Shown: positions 18,501 through 25,916 of the stretch, piece after piece
Layout: the number at the start of each line of letters is the position of its first letter
How positions within the stretch are numbered: position 1 is the stretch's first letter
Origin: Cellulomonas sp. PhB150
GTDB lineage: Bacteria > Actinomycetota > Actinomycetes > Actinomycetales > Cellulomonadaceae
Assembly: GCF_003755175.1 (NCBI RefSeq)
Contig: NZ_RKHX01000003.1
Coordinates: 434,001 to 498,000, forward strand
Direction of reading: 5' to 3'
Length of the DNA stretch: 64,000 nucleotides
The notes under the pieces: generated by a model
The model's database searches: none
Told to the model about the DNA's origin: nothing
What the model saw: only the letters and a program-made list of their open reading frames with translations
Translations under genes and position numbers: made by a program

Positions 18501-19814
18501 GACGTGCGGGAGCCACGCCAGCCACTCCCAGGACACCTGGCTGGACGGCGACGCCACGGCGGCGATCACCAGCTCCGCCGGCGAGTGCAGCCCGGCGAGC
18601 TGCACGACGAGGGCCCGTGCGACCTCGTTCGACGCCGGCCCCGCGACCCCCACGGCGCCGACGGCGCGCAGGTCAGCCACGAGCGGCACGCCCGCGACCT
18701 CGGCGTGCCGGTCGCGGACGTCGGTGAGCATCGACCACAGCTCGGTCGTGGCCCGGCCGCGACCGGGAAGCCGGACCGTCGTGCGCGACACGGCGCTCCC
18801 GACGCCGAGACGCACGGCCAGGAACGTCGCGTGCTCCGGCCGGCGGCACCACAGGACGGGGCTTCGGGCCCGCGCGCCGGCCACGACGGTGGCGGTGGAC
18901 GGCATCTCCGCGAGCCGCGCAGCCCGTTCCTCGTCGGCGTCGAGCTCACGGTCCAGCGCGGCAACCTCCGCCGCGAACTGCGCAGCCTGCTCGCGCTGGC
19001 GCCGGCGGTCGCCGCGGCGCCGGTCGACGAACGTCGCGACCATGATGACCGGGCTCAGGGCCAGGAAGACGAGCGTGAGGGTGCTGCGCATGACCGCGAA
19101 GAGCGCCACGCCCAGGAGCAGCGGCGCGACGAGCGCGAGCAGCGGCAGCTTGGCGGGAGTCGGCGGCTCGGGCGGGGTCGGCGCCTCGACCGTGCGCGCC
19201 CCGAACGCCGCGGCGAGGCGCGGGGACCGGTTGAACATCACGACCGCCGAGTCGTCGCGGTCGTCGGGCGCGAGCGGCGTCACACGGAGCACGGAGTCTC
19301 CGAGCAGCACGTAGTCGGACGGGCCGACGACGGCCCGGTCCACCCGACCACCACCCACGACGACCCCGTTCGAGGATCCCGCGTCGACGATCTCCACGTG
19401 CGCCCCGACGAGCACGCGCGCGTGGCTGCGCGAGACCATCGGGTCGTCGATCACGACGTCGCTGTCCTCGCCGCGACCGAGCGTCGCCAGGCCGCGCGGC
19501 ACCTCGACGTCGAGCCCCGCCGCCGGCCCGGTGAGCACCTGGACCCTGGCGCCGGCGACGGCATCGTCGTGAGCCGGGTCGACGAGGGTGACGACGGAGC
19601 CGGCGCGCAGCGCCACCTCGACCGCCACCGCGCCGCGAGGCAGCGCCCAGCCGTCGACCTCACCGGCGTGGACGACCCGCAGGGTCGACCCGAGCGACTG
19701 CCCCATCGCCCGCGCGAGGGCGTCCGCGACGTCGCCGACGGTCGCGTCGGCGTCCGTCGTGACCACGACGTCGCACGCCTCGTCCCCGCGCAGGACCGTG
19801 AGCCTCGTCCGCAT
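15540..19814 (-). CDS. type VII secretion FtsK/SpoIIIE ATPase with N-terminal FHA domain (EssC/EccC type)
   Basis: Motor ATPase of a type VII secretion system, 1424 residues. An N-terminal ~90-residue domain is followed by an FHA domain (GRGEDSDVVIDD, SRSHARVL, DAGSSNGV; about residues 110-175) and two membrane helices near 225-264. Three FtsK-type ATPase domains follow. D1 has Walker A GGTTGAGKSE (about 655) and Walker B LVIVVDEFAAL. D2 has GTGGSGKST (about 975) and VLLLVDGLAAF. D3 has GLPGSGRTT (about 1250) and VVIIVEGLGDF. FHA domains ahead of the helices are the EssC (Firmicute-type) layout rather than mycobacterial EccC. A near-perfect Shine-Dalgarno AAGGAGGT precedes the ATG. No EccB, EccD, EccE or mycosin gene is in the window. 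Confidence 0.93.
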   Translation of the reverse strand: MRTRLTVLRGDEACDVVVTTDADATVGDVADALARAMGQSLGSTLRVVHAGEVDGWALPRGAVAVEVALRAGSVVTLVDPAHDDAVAGARVQVLTGPAAGLDVEVPRGLATLGRGEDSDVVIDDPMVSRSHARVLVGAHVEIVDAGSSNGVVVGGGRVDRAVVGPSDYVLLGDSVLRVTPLAPDDRDDSAVVMFNRSPRLAAAFGARTVEAPTPPEPPTPAKLPLLALVAPLLLGVALFAVMRSTLTLVFLALSPVIMVATFVDRRRGDRRRQREQAAQFAAEVAALDRELDADEERAARLAEMPSTATVVAGARARSPVLWCRRPEHATFLAVRLGVGSAVSRTTVRLPGRGRATTELWSMLTDVRDRHAEVAGVPLVADLRAVGAVGVAGPASNEVARALVVQLAGLHSPAELVIAAVASPSSQVSWEWLAWLPHVESAHSPLGGPHLAAHPAAASVLVTSAEEVVAARGASSGVLPAVLLVVEDDALADRGRLVRLAETGPAVGVHVLWRADVVDRLPAACRAFVAGAADGSWCVGTVADGARVDAAVERVGTDEATDFARGLAAVVDSGAPVIDETDLPRSVGFVALAGAEVAESPAAVLEVWRETGSVLDRDGPPVRRRRDAGLRALVGLGSGGQFVLDLRAQGPHALVGGTTGAGKSELLQAWVLGLATAHSPDRVTFLLVDYKGGAAFADCVDLPHCVGLVTDLSPPLVRRALASLRAELRRREHLFNRKGVKDLLELERSGDPETPPALVIVVDEFAALVAEVPEFVDGVVDVAQRGRSLGLHLILATQRPAGVIKDNLRANTNLRVALRMADEHDSTDVLGSALAAGFDPGLPGRAAVRTGPGRVSMFQSAYPSARSGGAPRRPTVRIESLAFGPAVPWDVAPVVSEPDDDTPTDIARVVATVRAAALDIPPPRRPWLPELPAVVGLEAALDGIVLGIADRPAQQEQHVVCWRPDEDGCLAVLGTGGSGKSTLLRTVAASAAGENAHVYGLDHGSGGLAMLDVLPHVGAVIDGADTERTVRLLRRLRDQLDERATRFAAARAGTLTEYRALAGRPDEPRVLLLVDGLAAFREAYEADAGRTGAWAAFQRIVVEGRPLGIHVAMSAERPGALPTSLSGSVQRRLVLRQADESAYGVLGIPKDVLGPASPPGRGVFSGEVDELQVAVPGAAASPAEQARALVALAARVRRDRPPEAVRRLPTFVAQADLPVEVDGLPVLGVADDTLQPLGFTPRGTFVLAGLPGSGRTTALGAIAEALRRWSPGTPRYYVGNRRSPVHAAAGWTDVALDADDAAALARAILPSLSRPDRLVVIIVEGLGDFLGGPAEQPLTDVVRAARRGDHLVVAEAETSAWGSSWPLVADVRAGRRGLVLQPDSLDGDALFRTAFPRIARAEFPPGRGVYVEAGRQHRVQVAVPG

Positions 19815-19926
19815 CCGACCTCCTTCCGATCGGCGGGACGCTAGCTGCCCTCGCGCCGGCCCGTCGGCGGTTGTCCCCAGGTCGGCGGGCTGTGGACGAG
19901 GCCGGAGGACAGTCGCGGCCCGTGGT

Positions 19927-19932
19927 TACTCT
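19927..19932 (+). promoter_or_regulatory. TACTCT -10 box, probable leaderless promoter of the moaB operon
   Basis: TACTCT ends 6 nt before the GTG at 19939, with no Shine-Dalgarno between. It is the same hexamer seen at 902-907. It lies in the 124-bp region divergent from the type VII secretion ATPase gene. Confidence 0.5.
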
Positions 19933-19938
19933 GGCCGC

Positions 19939-20412
19939 GTGCCCTCTACCCGCAGCGCCGTCATCGTGGTCGTCTCCGACCGCTCGGCCGCCGGCGTGCG
20001 CGAGGACCGGTCCGGGCCCGCCGCGCGCGAGCTGCTCGAGGCCGCGGGGTACGCCGTGGACGTCCGCGTCGTGCCGGACGGAGCGGCCTCCGTGCGAGCC
20101 GCGATCGAAGCGGCCGTAGGTGCCGATGTCGTCCTGACCTCCGGGGGCACGGGCGTCGGGCCGCGCGACGAGACGCCCGAGGGGACGCGGCCGCTCCTCG
20201 TGCGTGAGCTGCCCGGCATCCCGGAGCTGCTCCGGCGCTCGGGATCGGTCGCGACCGCAGTGCTGTCCCGCGGGCTCGCCGGGGTCACGGCCGACGGCAG
20301 GGTCGTCGTGAACCTGCCCGGCTCACCCGGCGGCGTCACCGAGGGCCTCGCAGCCGTCCTTCCCCTCCTTCCCCACCTCGTCGACCAGCTCGCCGGGGGC
20401 GATCACGGATGA
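19939..20412 (+). CDS. moaB: MogA/MoaB-family molybdopterin adenylyltransferase-like protein
   Basis: Molybdenum-cofactor biosynthesis: the MogA/MoaB fold adenylylates molybdopterin before metal insertion. The 157-residue protein carries the MPT-binding signatures VLTSGGTGVGPRDETPEGT and NLPGSPGGV, plus VVVSDRSAAGVREDRSG at the N-terminus. GTG 19939 is chosen because homology starts there and a -10 box lies 6 nt upstream. The frame is open further upstream but overlaps the divergent ATPase gene. It overlaps moaE by 4 bp in a moaB-moaE-moaA operon. Confidence 0.9.
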   Translation: MPSTRSAVIVVVSDRSAAGVREDRSGPAARELLEAAGYAVDVRVVPDGAASVRAAIEAAVGADVVLTSGGTGVGPRDETPEGTRPLLVRELPGIPELLRRSGSVATAVLSRGLAGVTADGRVVVNLPGSPGGVTEGLAAVLPLLPHLVDQLAGGDHG

Positions 20413-20825
20413 TCGCGCGCATCGCCGACGAGCCGCTGGACCTGCTGTTTCACGTGGAACACGTCAGCACCCCGGTCGCCGGCGCCGTCGCGACGTTCGC
20501 CGGGTTGGTCCGCGACCACGACCCGTCCGTCGAGGGCCGGGTCGTCGCGCTCGAGTACTCGGCCCACCCCGACGCCGAGCGCGTGCTGCGCAGCATCGTC
20601 GACGCGATCGCTGCGGAGGACAGGGTCCTGGGCGTCGCCGTGAGCCACCGGGTCGGCCACCTCGAGGTCGGGCAGGCCGCGATCGTCGCCGCGGTGTCCA
20701 GCGCGCACCGGGCCGCGGCGTTCGACGCCTGCCGTCGGCTGGTGGAGATGGTCAAGGCCGAGCTGCCCGTCTGGAAGCGTGAGATCCTCGAGAACGGATC
20801 GCACGTCTGGGTGGGGATGCAATGA
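20409..20825 (+). CDS. moaE: molybdopterin synthase catalytic subunit
   Basis: Large subunit of molybdopterin synthase, which adds two sulfurs from MoaD thiocarboxylate to precursor Z. At 138 residues it is family length, with FAGLVRDHD, LEYSAHPDAE, HRVGHLEVGQAAI, SSAHRAAAFDACRRLVEMVK and the catalytic-site PVWKREILENGSHVWVG. It overlaps moaB upstream (4 bp) and moaA downstream (ATGA). The bases encoding LFHVEH near the N-terminus form a parS-like palindrome at 20446-20461. Confidence 0.96.
   Translation: MIARIADEPLDLLFHVEHVSTPVAGAVATFAGLVRDHDPSVEGRVVALEYSAHPDAERVLRSIVDAIAAEDRVLGVAVSHRVGHLEVGQAAIVAAVSSAHRAAAFDACRRLVEMVKAELPVWKREILENGSHVWVGMQ
20446..20461. other. parS-like ParB-binding site inside moaE
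   Basis: TGTTTCACGTGGAACA is the reverse complement of TGTTCCACGTGAAACA, which fits the known parS consensus TGTTNCACGTGAAACA exactly. It differs from the perfect palindrome TGTTTCACGTGAAACA at one base. ParB would nucleate here for chromosome segregation. An origin-proximal location agrees with the fha-pkn cluster 36 kb away. No second copy was seen in the window. Confidence 0.75.
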
Positions 20826-21808
20826 CGACGCTCGTCGACCGCTTCAACCGACCGCACCATGACCTGCGGATCTCGCTGACCGACCGCTGCTCGCTGCGCT
20901 GCACCTACTGCATGCCCGCCGAGGGTGTCCCGTGGCTCGCCCGCTCGACGATGCTCAGCACCGACGAGATCATCCGCGTGGCCCGCGTGGGCGTCGAGAA
21001 CGGCATCACCGAGATCCGGCTGACCGGCGGAGAGCCGCTGCTGCGGGTCGACGTGGTCGACATCGTCCGCCGGCTGACCGCGCTGCCGAACGCACCCGAG
21101 GTCTCGATCACGACGAACGCGCTGCGCCTGCCCGCCCTGGCGGCGCCGCTGAAGGACGCCGGCCTGAGCAGGGTCAACATCAGCCTCGACACCCTCGACC
21201 GCTCCCGCTTCATGGAGCTGACTCGCCGCGACCGACTCGTCGAGACGCTCGCGGGCATCGCCGCGGCCGACGCCGCAGGACTGAGCCCGGTGAAGATCAA
21301 CGCCGTGGCCATGCGGGGTGTCAACGACGACGAGGTCGTCGCGCTGACCCGGTTCGCCGTGGACCGCGGCTACCAGATGCGCTTCATCGAGCAGATGCCG
21401 CTCGACGGCGGACACACCTGGGACCGCGTGCAGATGGTCACCCAGGCCGAGATCCTCGAGCGCCTGAGCAGCGAGTTCACGCTGACCGAGGTGGAGGGAC
21501 GCGGCGCCGCGCCGGCGGAGCTCTGGTACGTCGACGGGGGGCCGCAGACCGTCGGCGTCATCGCGAGCGTGACGGCACCGTTCTGCGGTGCGTGCGACCG
21601 GCTGCGCCTCACGGCCGACGGACAGCTGCGCGCGTGCCTGTTCTCCGAGGCCGAGGTCGACACCCGCCAGATCCTGCGCGAGGGCGGCACGGACGCCGAC
21701 CTCGTCGACGCCTACCTGCGGTGCCTCGCGGGCAAGAAGGCCGGGCACGGGATCGGCGAGCCCGGGTTCCACCAGCCGGACCGGCCGATGAGCGCGATCG
21801 GCGGCTGA
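20822..21808 (+). CDS. moaA: GTP 3',8-cyclase
   Basis: Radical SAM enzyme that starts molybdenum-cofactor synthesis by cyclising GTP. The N-terminal cluster motif CSLRCTYC has Cys23, Cys27 and Cys30. The SAM-binding segment is RLTGGEPLLR. The C-terminal second 4Fe-4S site is visible as APFCGACDRLRLTADGQLRACLF. The chain ends in the conserved Gly-Gly. It has 328 residues, and its ATG overlaps the moaE stop. It is last in the plus-strand Moco arm and converges on moaD. Confidence 0.97.
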   Translation: MTTLVDRFNRPHHDLRISLTDRCSLRCTYCMPAEGVPWLARSTMLSTDEIIRVARVGVENGITEIRLTGGEPLLRVDVVDIVRRLTALPNAPEVSITTNALRLPALAAPLKDAGLSRVNISLDTLDRSRFMELTRRDRLVETLAGIAAADAAGLSPVKINAVAMRGVNDDEVVALTRFAVDRGYQMRFIEQMPLDGGHTWDRVQMVTQAEILERLSSEFTLTEVEGRGAAPAELWYVDGGPQTVGVIASVTAPFCGACDRLRLTADGQLRACLFSEAEVDTRQILREGGTDADLVDAYLRCLAGKKAGHGIGEPGFHQPDRPMSAIGG

Positions 21809-21832
21809 GCGGCACACCGGCTGACAATGGCG

Positions 21833-21873
21833 GGCGTCAGCGGCCAGGCGTCAGCGGCCGGGCGTCAGCCGCC
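21833..21873. repeat. three tandem 14-nt repeats at the moaA/moaD junction
   Basis: GGCGTCAGCGGCC recurs at 21833, 21847 and (with one change) 21861, period 14. The third copy runs into the last codons of moaD, including its stop. GCTGAC just upstream can pair with GTCAGC, so the block may work as a bidirectional termination region. Confidence 0.5.
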
Positions 21874-22098
21874 CGCGAACGGCGGCAGGACGTCGAGCGT
21901 CGCCCCGGCCGCGACGAGGCCGTCGCCCTCGACCCGCACCCCGTCCGCGAGCAGCGCGCACCGCCCGAGCACGGCGCCGAGCGCCGGGTGCCGCGCGACG
22001 AGCGCAGCGGCGACCTCTCCGGCGGACCCGGCGGCGACCTGCTCGGTGTCGACCCCGGCCGCCTCAGCCGCCGCGGCGAAGTAGCGCACGGTGATCAC
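21865..22098 (-). CDS. moaD: MoaD/ThiS-family sulfur carrier protein
   Basis: Small subunit of molybdopterin synthase. Its C-terminal glycine becomes a thiocarboxylate that donates sulfur to precursor Z. The 77-residue beta-grasp protein starts VITVRYFAAAAEAAG and ends LDVLPPFAGG with the required terminal Gly-Gly. The GTG start overlaps the stop of the MobA fusion gene by 4 bp (GTGA). It is the terminal gene of the minus-strand Moco arm. Confidence 0.9.
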   Translation of the reverse strand: MITVRYFAAAAEAAGVDTEQVAAGSAGEVAAALVARHPALGAVLGRCALLADGVRVEGDGLVAAGATLDVLPPFAGG

Positions 22099-22988
22099 GC
22101 GGAGCCGTCCAGCCCGGAGGCCCACTGCTGGGCGTGCTGCTCGACGATCCGCAGGATCCGCTCGACGTCCTCGGGCGACCCGCCGGCCGAGGCCAGCCCG
22201 GCGACGAACAGCGTCACGGGCACGGCGGGCCGCGCGACCTGGTGCGCGACGTCGCTGGCCAGCTCGAGGATCCGGTCGACGTCGACGAGCGAACGGTCCA
22301 CGCCGATCTCGGTGGTCAGGCGGTCGACCCACTGCGGCAGGTCGGCGCCGGGTGCGCGGCGTGGGTCCTGGCTCATGGTCGTGCTCCGTCGCGTCGAGGG
22401 GCCGTCGGGAGGTTCGATCGTGCCACGCAGGGAGGCGTCGAGGCGACGAACGTCGGACCAGGTGTCGGCGTCGGCTCCGAGGTCGTCGGGGTCGGGCACG
22501 TCCACCAGGTCGAGGCCGGCGACGAGCGCCCGCATCGAGGCACCGGTCGGGTCGCCGAGGCGGGCGAGGGCGGCGTCCAGCGCGTCGCGGCGGTAGACGG
22601 CGACGAGGTGCTGCGGCCGGCCGTCGGCGACGAGCCGTGCTCCGTCGGACTCGGCCACGGCGCTGAGCAGGACCGGGATCGCTGCCGCGCCGCGAGGGAT
22701 GTCGCAGGCCAGGACGACGACGAGCGGGGCCGACCCGTCCAGGTGAGCGAGACCCGCGGCGAGCCCGGCGACCGGCCCGCCACCCGGAGGGTCCTCGAGC
22801 ACGCGCGCGACCCCGGGCCGTGCCACGGCGGGGGGACCGACGACCACGACCGCTGAGGCCGAGGCGAGTCCCGCGAGCACGTGGTCGAGCAGCGCCCGCC
22901 CGCCGACCTCGACGTCGGCCTTGACCACGCCGCCCAACCGGGTAGCGCCCCCGCCGGCGAGGACGACGGCGTCGAAGGGAGCGCTCAC
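22095..22988 (-). CDS. mobA: molybdenum cofactor guanylyltransferase-like (MobA) domain fused to DUF6457
   Basis: 297-residue two-domain protein. Residues 1 to about 190 are a MobA-type nucleotidyltransferase, with VVLAGGGATRLGG (the GTP-binding loop), GPVAGLAAGLAHL and LACDIPRG. It is predicted to attach GMP to Mo-molybdopterin. After a linker, a ~90-residue helical domain (LPQWVDRLTTEIGVDRSLVD, then ILELASDVAHQVARPAVPVT) resembles the DUF6457 family, often encoded beside Moco genes in actinobacteria. An internal ATG at the linker could give a separate small protein. The GTG start overlaps moaC, and the 3' end overlaps moaD. Confidence 0.87.
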   Translation of the reverse strand: MSAPFDAVVLAGGGATRLGGVVKADVEVGGRALLDHVLAGLASASAVVVVGPPAVARPGVARVLEDPPGGGPVAGLAAGLAHLDGSAPLVVVLACDIPRGAAAIPVLLSAVAESDGARLVADGRPQHLVAVYRRDALDAALARLGDPTGASMRALVAGLDLVDVPDPDDLGADADTWSDVRRLDASLRGTIEPPDGPSTRRSTTMSQDPRRAPGADLPQWVDRLTTEIGVDRSLVDVDRILELASDVAHQVARPAVPVTLFVAGLASAGGSPEDVERILRIVEQHAQQWASGLDGSA

Positions 22989-23458
22989 TCCGGGCGCCGC
23001 CAGTCGCCCGACTTCCCGCCGGTCTTCGCCTCCAGCCGCACGTCCGCGATCGACACGGACTTGTCGAGCCCCTTGACCATGTCCACCACGGCCAGCGCGG
23101 CCACGGACACCGCGGTCAACGCCTCCATCTCGACCCCGGTCCGGTCGGCGGTCCGCACGGTCGCGCTGATGTGCACGCCGTCGTCCTCGACGGACAGGTC
23201 GACGACCGCACCGTGCACGCCGATCACGTGGGCGAGCGGCAGCAGCTCCGCGGTGCGCTTGGCGGCGGCGATGCCGGCGATCCGCGCCACGGCGAGCACG
23301 TCGCCCTTGGGCACGTCGCCCGAGCGCAGCGCCGCCACGACGTCCGGCCCGCACACGACCCGGCCGGAGGCGGTGGCCGCGCGGACGGTCGGCTGCTTGT
23401 TCGTCACGTCGACCATCCGGGCGTGGCCGGCCGAGTCGAGGTGGGTGAAGTCGCTCAT
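22985..23458 (-). CDS. moaC: cyclic pyranopterin monophosphate synthase
   Basis: Works after MoaA to form cyclic pyranopterin monophosphate (precursor Z). The 157-residue protein has the family motifs FTHLDSAGHARMVDVTNKQP, KGDVLAVARIAGIAAAKRT, LPLAHVIGVHGA, TGVEMEALTAVSVAAL and YDMVK-equivalent VVDMVKGLDKS, ending KTGGKSGDWRRP. It starts 1 nt after the moeA stop and overlaps mobA by 4 bp. Confidence 0.97.
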   Translation of the reverse strand: MSDFTHLDSAGHARMVDVTNKQPTVRAATASGRVVCGPDVVAALRSGDVPKGDVLAVARIAGIAAAKRTAELLPLAHVIGVHGAVVDLSVEDDGVHISATVRTADRTGVEMEALTAVSVAALAVVDMVKGLDKSVSIADVRLEAKTGGKSGDWRRPE

Positions 23459-23459
23459 G

Positions 23460-24659
23460 TCAGGTCACCTTCAGGACGTGGACGGAGGCGCCGACGACGA
23501 CCTCGTCGACCTCGGCGGGGACGACGGCGAGGCCCTCGGCGAGGGCCAGGCGCGCGACGAGGTGGGAACCGGACCCGCGCGCGGTGGCGGGCACGACATG
23601 GCCAGAGTCGACGAAGCGGACCGGCATGAGCTGCGCGCGCCCGGGCGGTGTCCGCCAGCCCTCGTCGACCACGGCCCGGACGGCCGGGCGCTCGACGGAC
23701 GCGAGCCCGCGCATCCGCCCGATGGCGGGCCGCACGAACATCTCGAACGACGCGAACGAGCTCACGGGGTTGCCCGGCAGCGTCCAGATCGGCGTCCCGC
23801 CCGGCAACCGGCCGAGTCCCTGCGGCTTGCCGGGCTGCACGGCGACGGGCAGGAACTCGACGCCCGGAGAGGACAGGAGCGCGGCCTTGACCACGTCGTA
23901 CTCGCCCATGCTCACGCCTCCCGACGTGACGATCCCGTCGACCGTCGGGTCGGCGTCGAGCGTGTGCAGCAGCTCGAGGAGCGCAGCCGGGTCGTCGCCG
24001 ACGGGACCGAGCCGGACCGCGACGGCACCCGCCTCGGTGACCGCGGCGGCCAGGAGCCAGGAGTTGGAGTCCGGGAGCTGGCCCCGCCGCAGTGCGGTAC
24101 CGGGTGGCACGAGCTCGTCGCCCGTGGAGACGACCGCGATCCGCGGTCGGCGGTGGACGAGGGCCGTCGACCGGCCCGTGGACGCCAGCGCCGCGACGTG
24201 AGCCGGACCCAGCAGCGCACCCGCCGCGAGGACGAGGTCACCGGGGACGGCGTCCTCGCCCGCCCGCCGGATGTGCGCCGCCGGCTCGGGGGCGACGCGG
24301 ATCTCGACGGTCGCGGCGCCGGCGTCCGTCACCTCGACCGGGACGACGGCGTCTGCCCCGGGCGGCAGCGGCGCGCCCGTCATGATCCGGGCCGCGGTGC
24401 CGGGCTCGAGGGCGGGCTCGTCGGGCGATCCTGCCGGCAGGTCCGCGACCACCCGCAGGACGACCGGGACCGCGAGGACGTCGGCACGCCGCACGGCGTA
24501 GCCGTCCATCGCGGAGTTGTCCCACCGGGGCAGCAGCTCGTCGGTGCGCACGTCGGTGGCCAGGACCAGGCCCAGCGCGTCCGCCAGCCCCACCTCGACC
24601 GCGGGCAGCGGCTCGGCGAGCGCGAGGGCTGCCGCGCGGTGCTCGTCCAACGGTCGCAC
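23460..24659 (-). CDS. moeA: molybdopterin molybdenumtransferase
   Basis: Inserts molybdate into adenylylated molybdopterin. The 399-residue protein has the expected domains: N-terminal PRWDNSAMDGYAVRRAD, the VRRAGEDAVPGD segment, the MogA-like core with STGDELVPPG, VTSGGVSMGEYDVVKA and LPGNPVSSFASFE, and a C-terminal beta domain. The GTG start follows GAGGA by five nt. It is in the minus-strand Moco operon, 62 bp downstream of moeZ and immediately before moaC. Confidence 0.96.
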   Translation of the reverse strand: MRPLDEHRAAALALAEPLPAVEVGLADALGLVLATDVRTDELLPRWDNSAMDGYAVRRADVLAVPVVLRVVADLPAGSPDEPALEPGTAARIMTGAPLPPGADAVVPVEVTDAGAATVEIRVAPEPAAHIRRAGEDAVPGDLVLAAGALLGPAHVAALASTGRSTALVHRRPRIAVVSTGDELVPPGTALRRGQLPDSNSWLLAAAVTEAGAVAVRLGPVGDDPAALLELLHTLDADPTVDGIVTSGGVSMGEYDVVKAALLSSPGVEFLPVAVQPGKPQGLGRLPGGTPIWTLPGNPVSSFASFEMFVRPAIGRMRGLASVERPAVRAVVDEGWRTPPGRAQLMPVRFVDSGHVVPATARGSGSHLVARLALAEGLAVVPAEVDEVVVGASVHVLKVT

Positions 24660-24721
24660 GACGGTCCTCTCGACGGTCCCTCTCGACGGTGAGCAGCGAT
24701 CCTGCCACGTGCTCGTGCCGG

Positions 24722-25879
24722 TCAGGGCAGGGCGAGCCAGGCGTGGATGCCACCCTCGAGGTTGGTGGCGTCGACGCCCGCGGCGCGCAGGACCTCGGCC
24801 GCGACCAGGGACCGGCCGCCCACGGCGCAGTGGACCACGACCTCGCGGTCCCGCGGGAGGTCGGCGATGCCGCTGCCGTCCATCACCCGGCCGAGCGGGA
24901 TCAGGCGGGCGCCCGGGATCGACGCCTGCGCGGCCTCGGCCGGTTCGCGGACGTCGACGAGGACGAGCGGGTCGGCCGGGTCCGCGAGGCGGAGCGCGAG
25001 CGCGGCGGCGGAGATCGTCGGGACGCGGTCGTCGGGTGCACCGTCAGCAGTCACCGCACCATCGTCGGGCACGGACGCTCCACTCACAGCGTCGGGACCA
25101 TCGACGGCGCGCCGGCCCGACGACCGCACCAGTGGCACCTCGCTCCACCGCGCCCGCAGCGCGTCGATCACCAGCACCCGCCCGAGCAGCGGCTCGCCGA
25201 CGCCCGTCACGAGCTTGACCACCTCGGTCGCCAGCACCGAACCGACCTGCCCGCACAACGCGCCGATCACCCCGGCCTCGGCGCACGACGGCACCTCGTC
25301 CGGGGCGGGAGGCGTCGGGAAGAGGTCGCGCAGGGTGACGCCCGGGCCGGCCGGCGGCCGGGACCAGAACACCGAGACCTGCGCGTCGAACCGCAGCACC
25401 GAGCCCCAGACGACGGGGAGGCCGAGCCGCTCGCACGCGTCGGAGACGAGGTAGCGGGTGGGGAAGTTGTCGGTCCCGTCGACGACGAGGTCGTACGCGC
25501 CGAGGATCGCGTCGGCGTTCGCCGCGGTGAGGCGCACGGCATGGGTCTCGACCGCGACGGACGGGTCGAGGTCCGCGATGGCCCCCCGCGCGCTGTCGAC
25601 CTTGAGCCGGCCGACGTCGGCGGTGCCGTGGATGACCTGCCGCTGGAGGTTGCTGACGTCGACCACGTCGTCGTCGACCACGCCGAGCGTGCCGATCCCC
25701 GCGGCCGCGAGGTACTGCAGCACGGGCGCTCCGAGCCCCCCGGCCCCGACGACGAGCACCCGCGCCGCCCGCAGCCGCCGCTGCCCCTCGACGCCGATGC
25801 CGGGCAGCAGCAGGTGGCGCGAGGCGCGAGCCGTCTGCTCGGGCGTGAGCGGCGGACCGGGTGCGACGAGCGGGATCAC
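24722..25879 (-). CDS. moeZ: adenylyltransferase/sulfurtransferase MoeZ (ThiF domain plus rhodanese)
   Basis: Activates the C-terminus of MoaD-type carriers by adenylation and supplies sulfur through its rhodanese domain. The 385-residue protein has a ThiF/MoeB domain with VLVVGAGGLGAPVLQYLAAAG, DDDVVDVSNLQRQV and DGTDNFPTRYL, and a CAEAGVIGALCGQVGS segment. After an Asp/Ala linker, a rhodanese domain follows with active-site loop HCAVGGRS (Cys nucleophile). The GTG start lies 6 nt after TAGGTT, suggesting leaderless expression. It heads the minus-strand Moco arm. Confidence 0.93.
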   Translation of the reverse strand: MIPLVAPGPPLTPEQTARASRHLLLPGIGVEGQRRLRAARVLVVGAGGLGAPVLQYLAAAGIGTLGVVDDDVVDVSNLQRQVIHGTADVGRLKVDSARGAIADLDPSVAVETHAVRLTAANADAILGAYDLVVDGTDNFPTRYLVSDACERLGLPVVWGSVLRFDAQVSVFWSRPPAGPGVTLRDLFPTPPAPDEVPSCAEAGVIGALCGQVGSVLATEVVKLVTGVGEPLLGRVLVIDALRARWSEVPLVRSSGRRAVDGPDAVSGASVPDDGAVTADGAPDDRVPTISAAALALRLADPADPLVLVDVREPAEAAQASIPGARLIPLGRVMDGSGIADLPRDREVVVHCAVGGRSLVAAEVLRAAGVDATNLEGGIHAWLALP

Positions 25880-25885
25880 GCCCTC

Positions 25886-25891
25886 AACCTA
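25886..25891 (-). promoter_or_regulatory. TAGGTT -10 box, probable leaderless promoter of moeZ
   Basis: On the minus strand TAGGTT ends 6 nt before the moeZ GTG, with no Shine-Dalgarno present. Geometry is identical to the plus-strand cases at 19927 and 45773. Confidence 0.45.
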
Positions 25892-25916
25892 CGTCGCGGG
25901 CCGCGCACGGTTCAGG

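Noticed and set aside
15768..19844. Over 1300-codon open frame opposite the type VII ATPase
   Set aside because: Composition is a typical high-GC shadow, and the minus-strand frame carries all Walker motifs and an excellent ribosome site.
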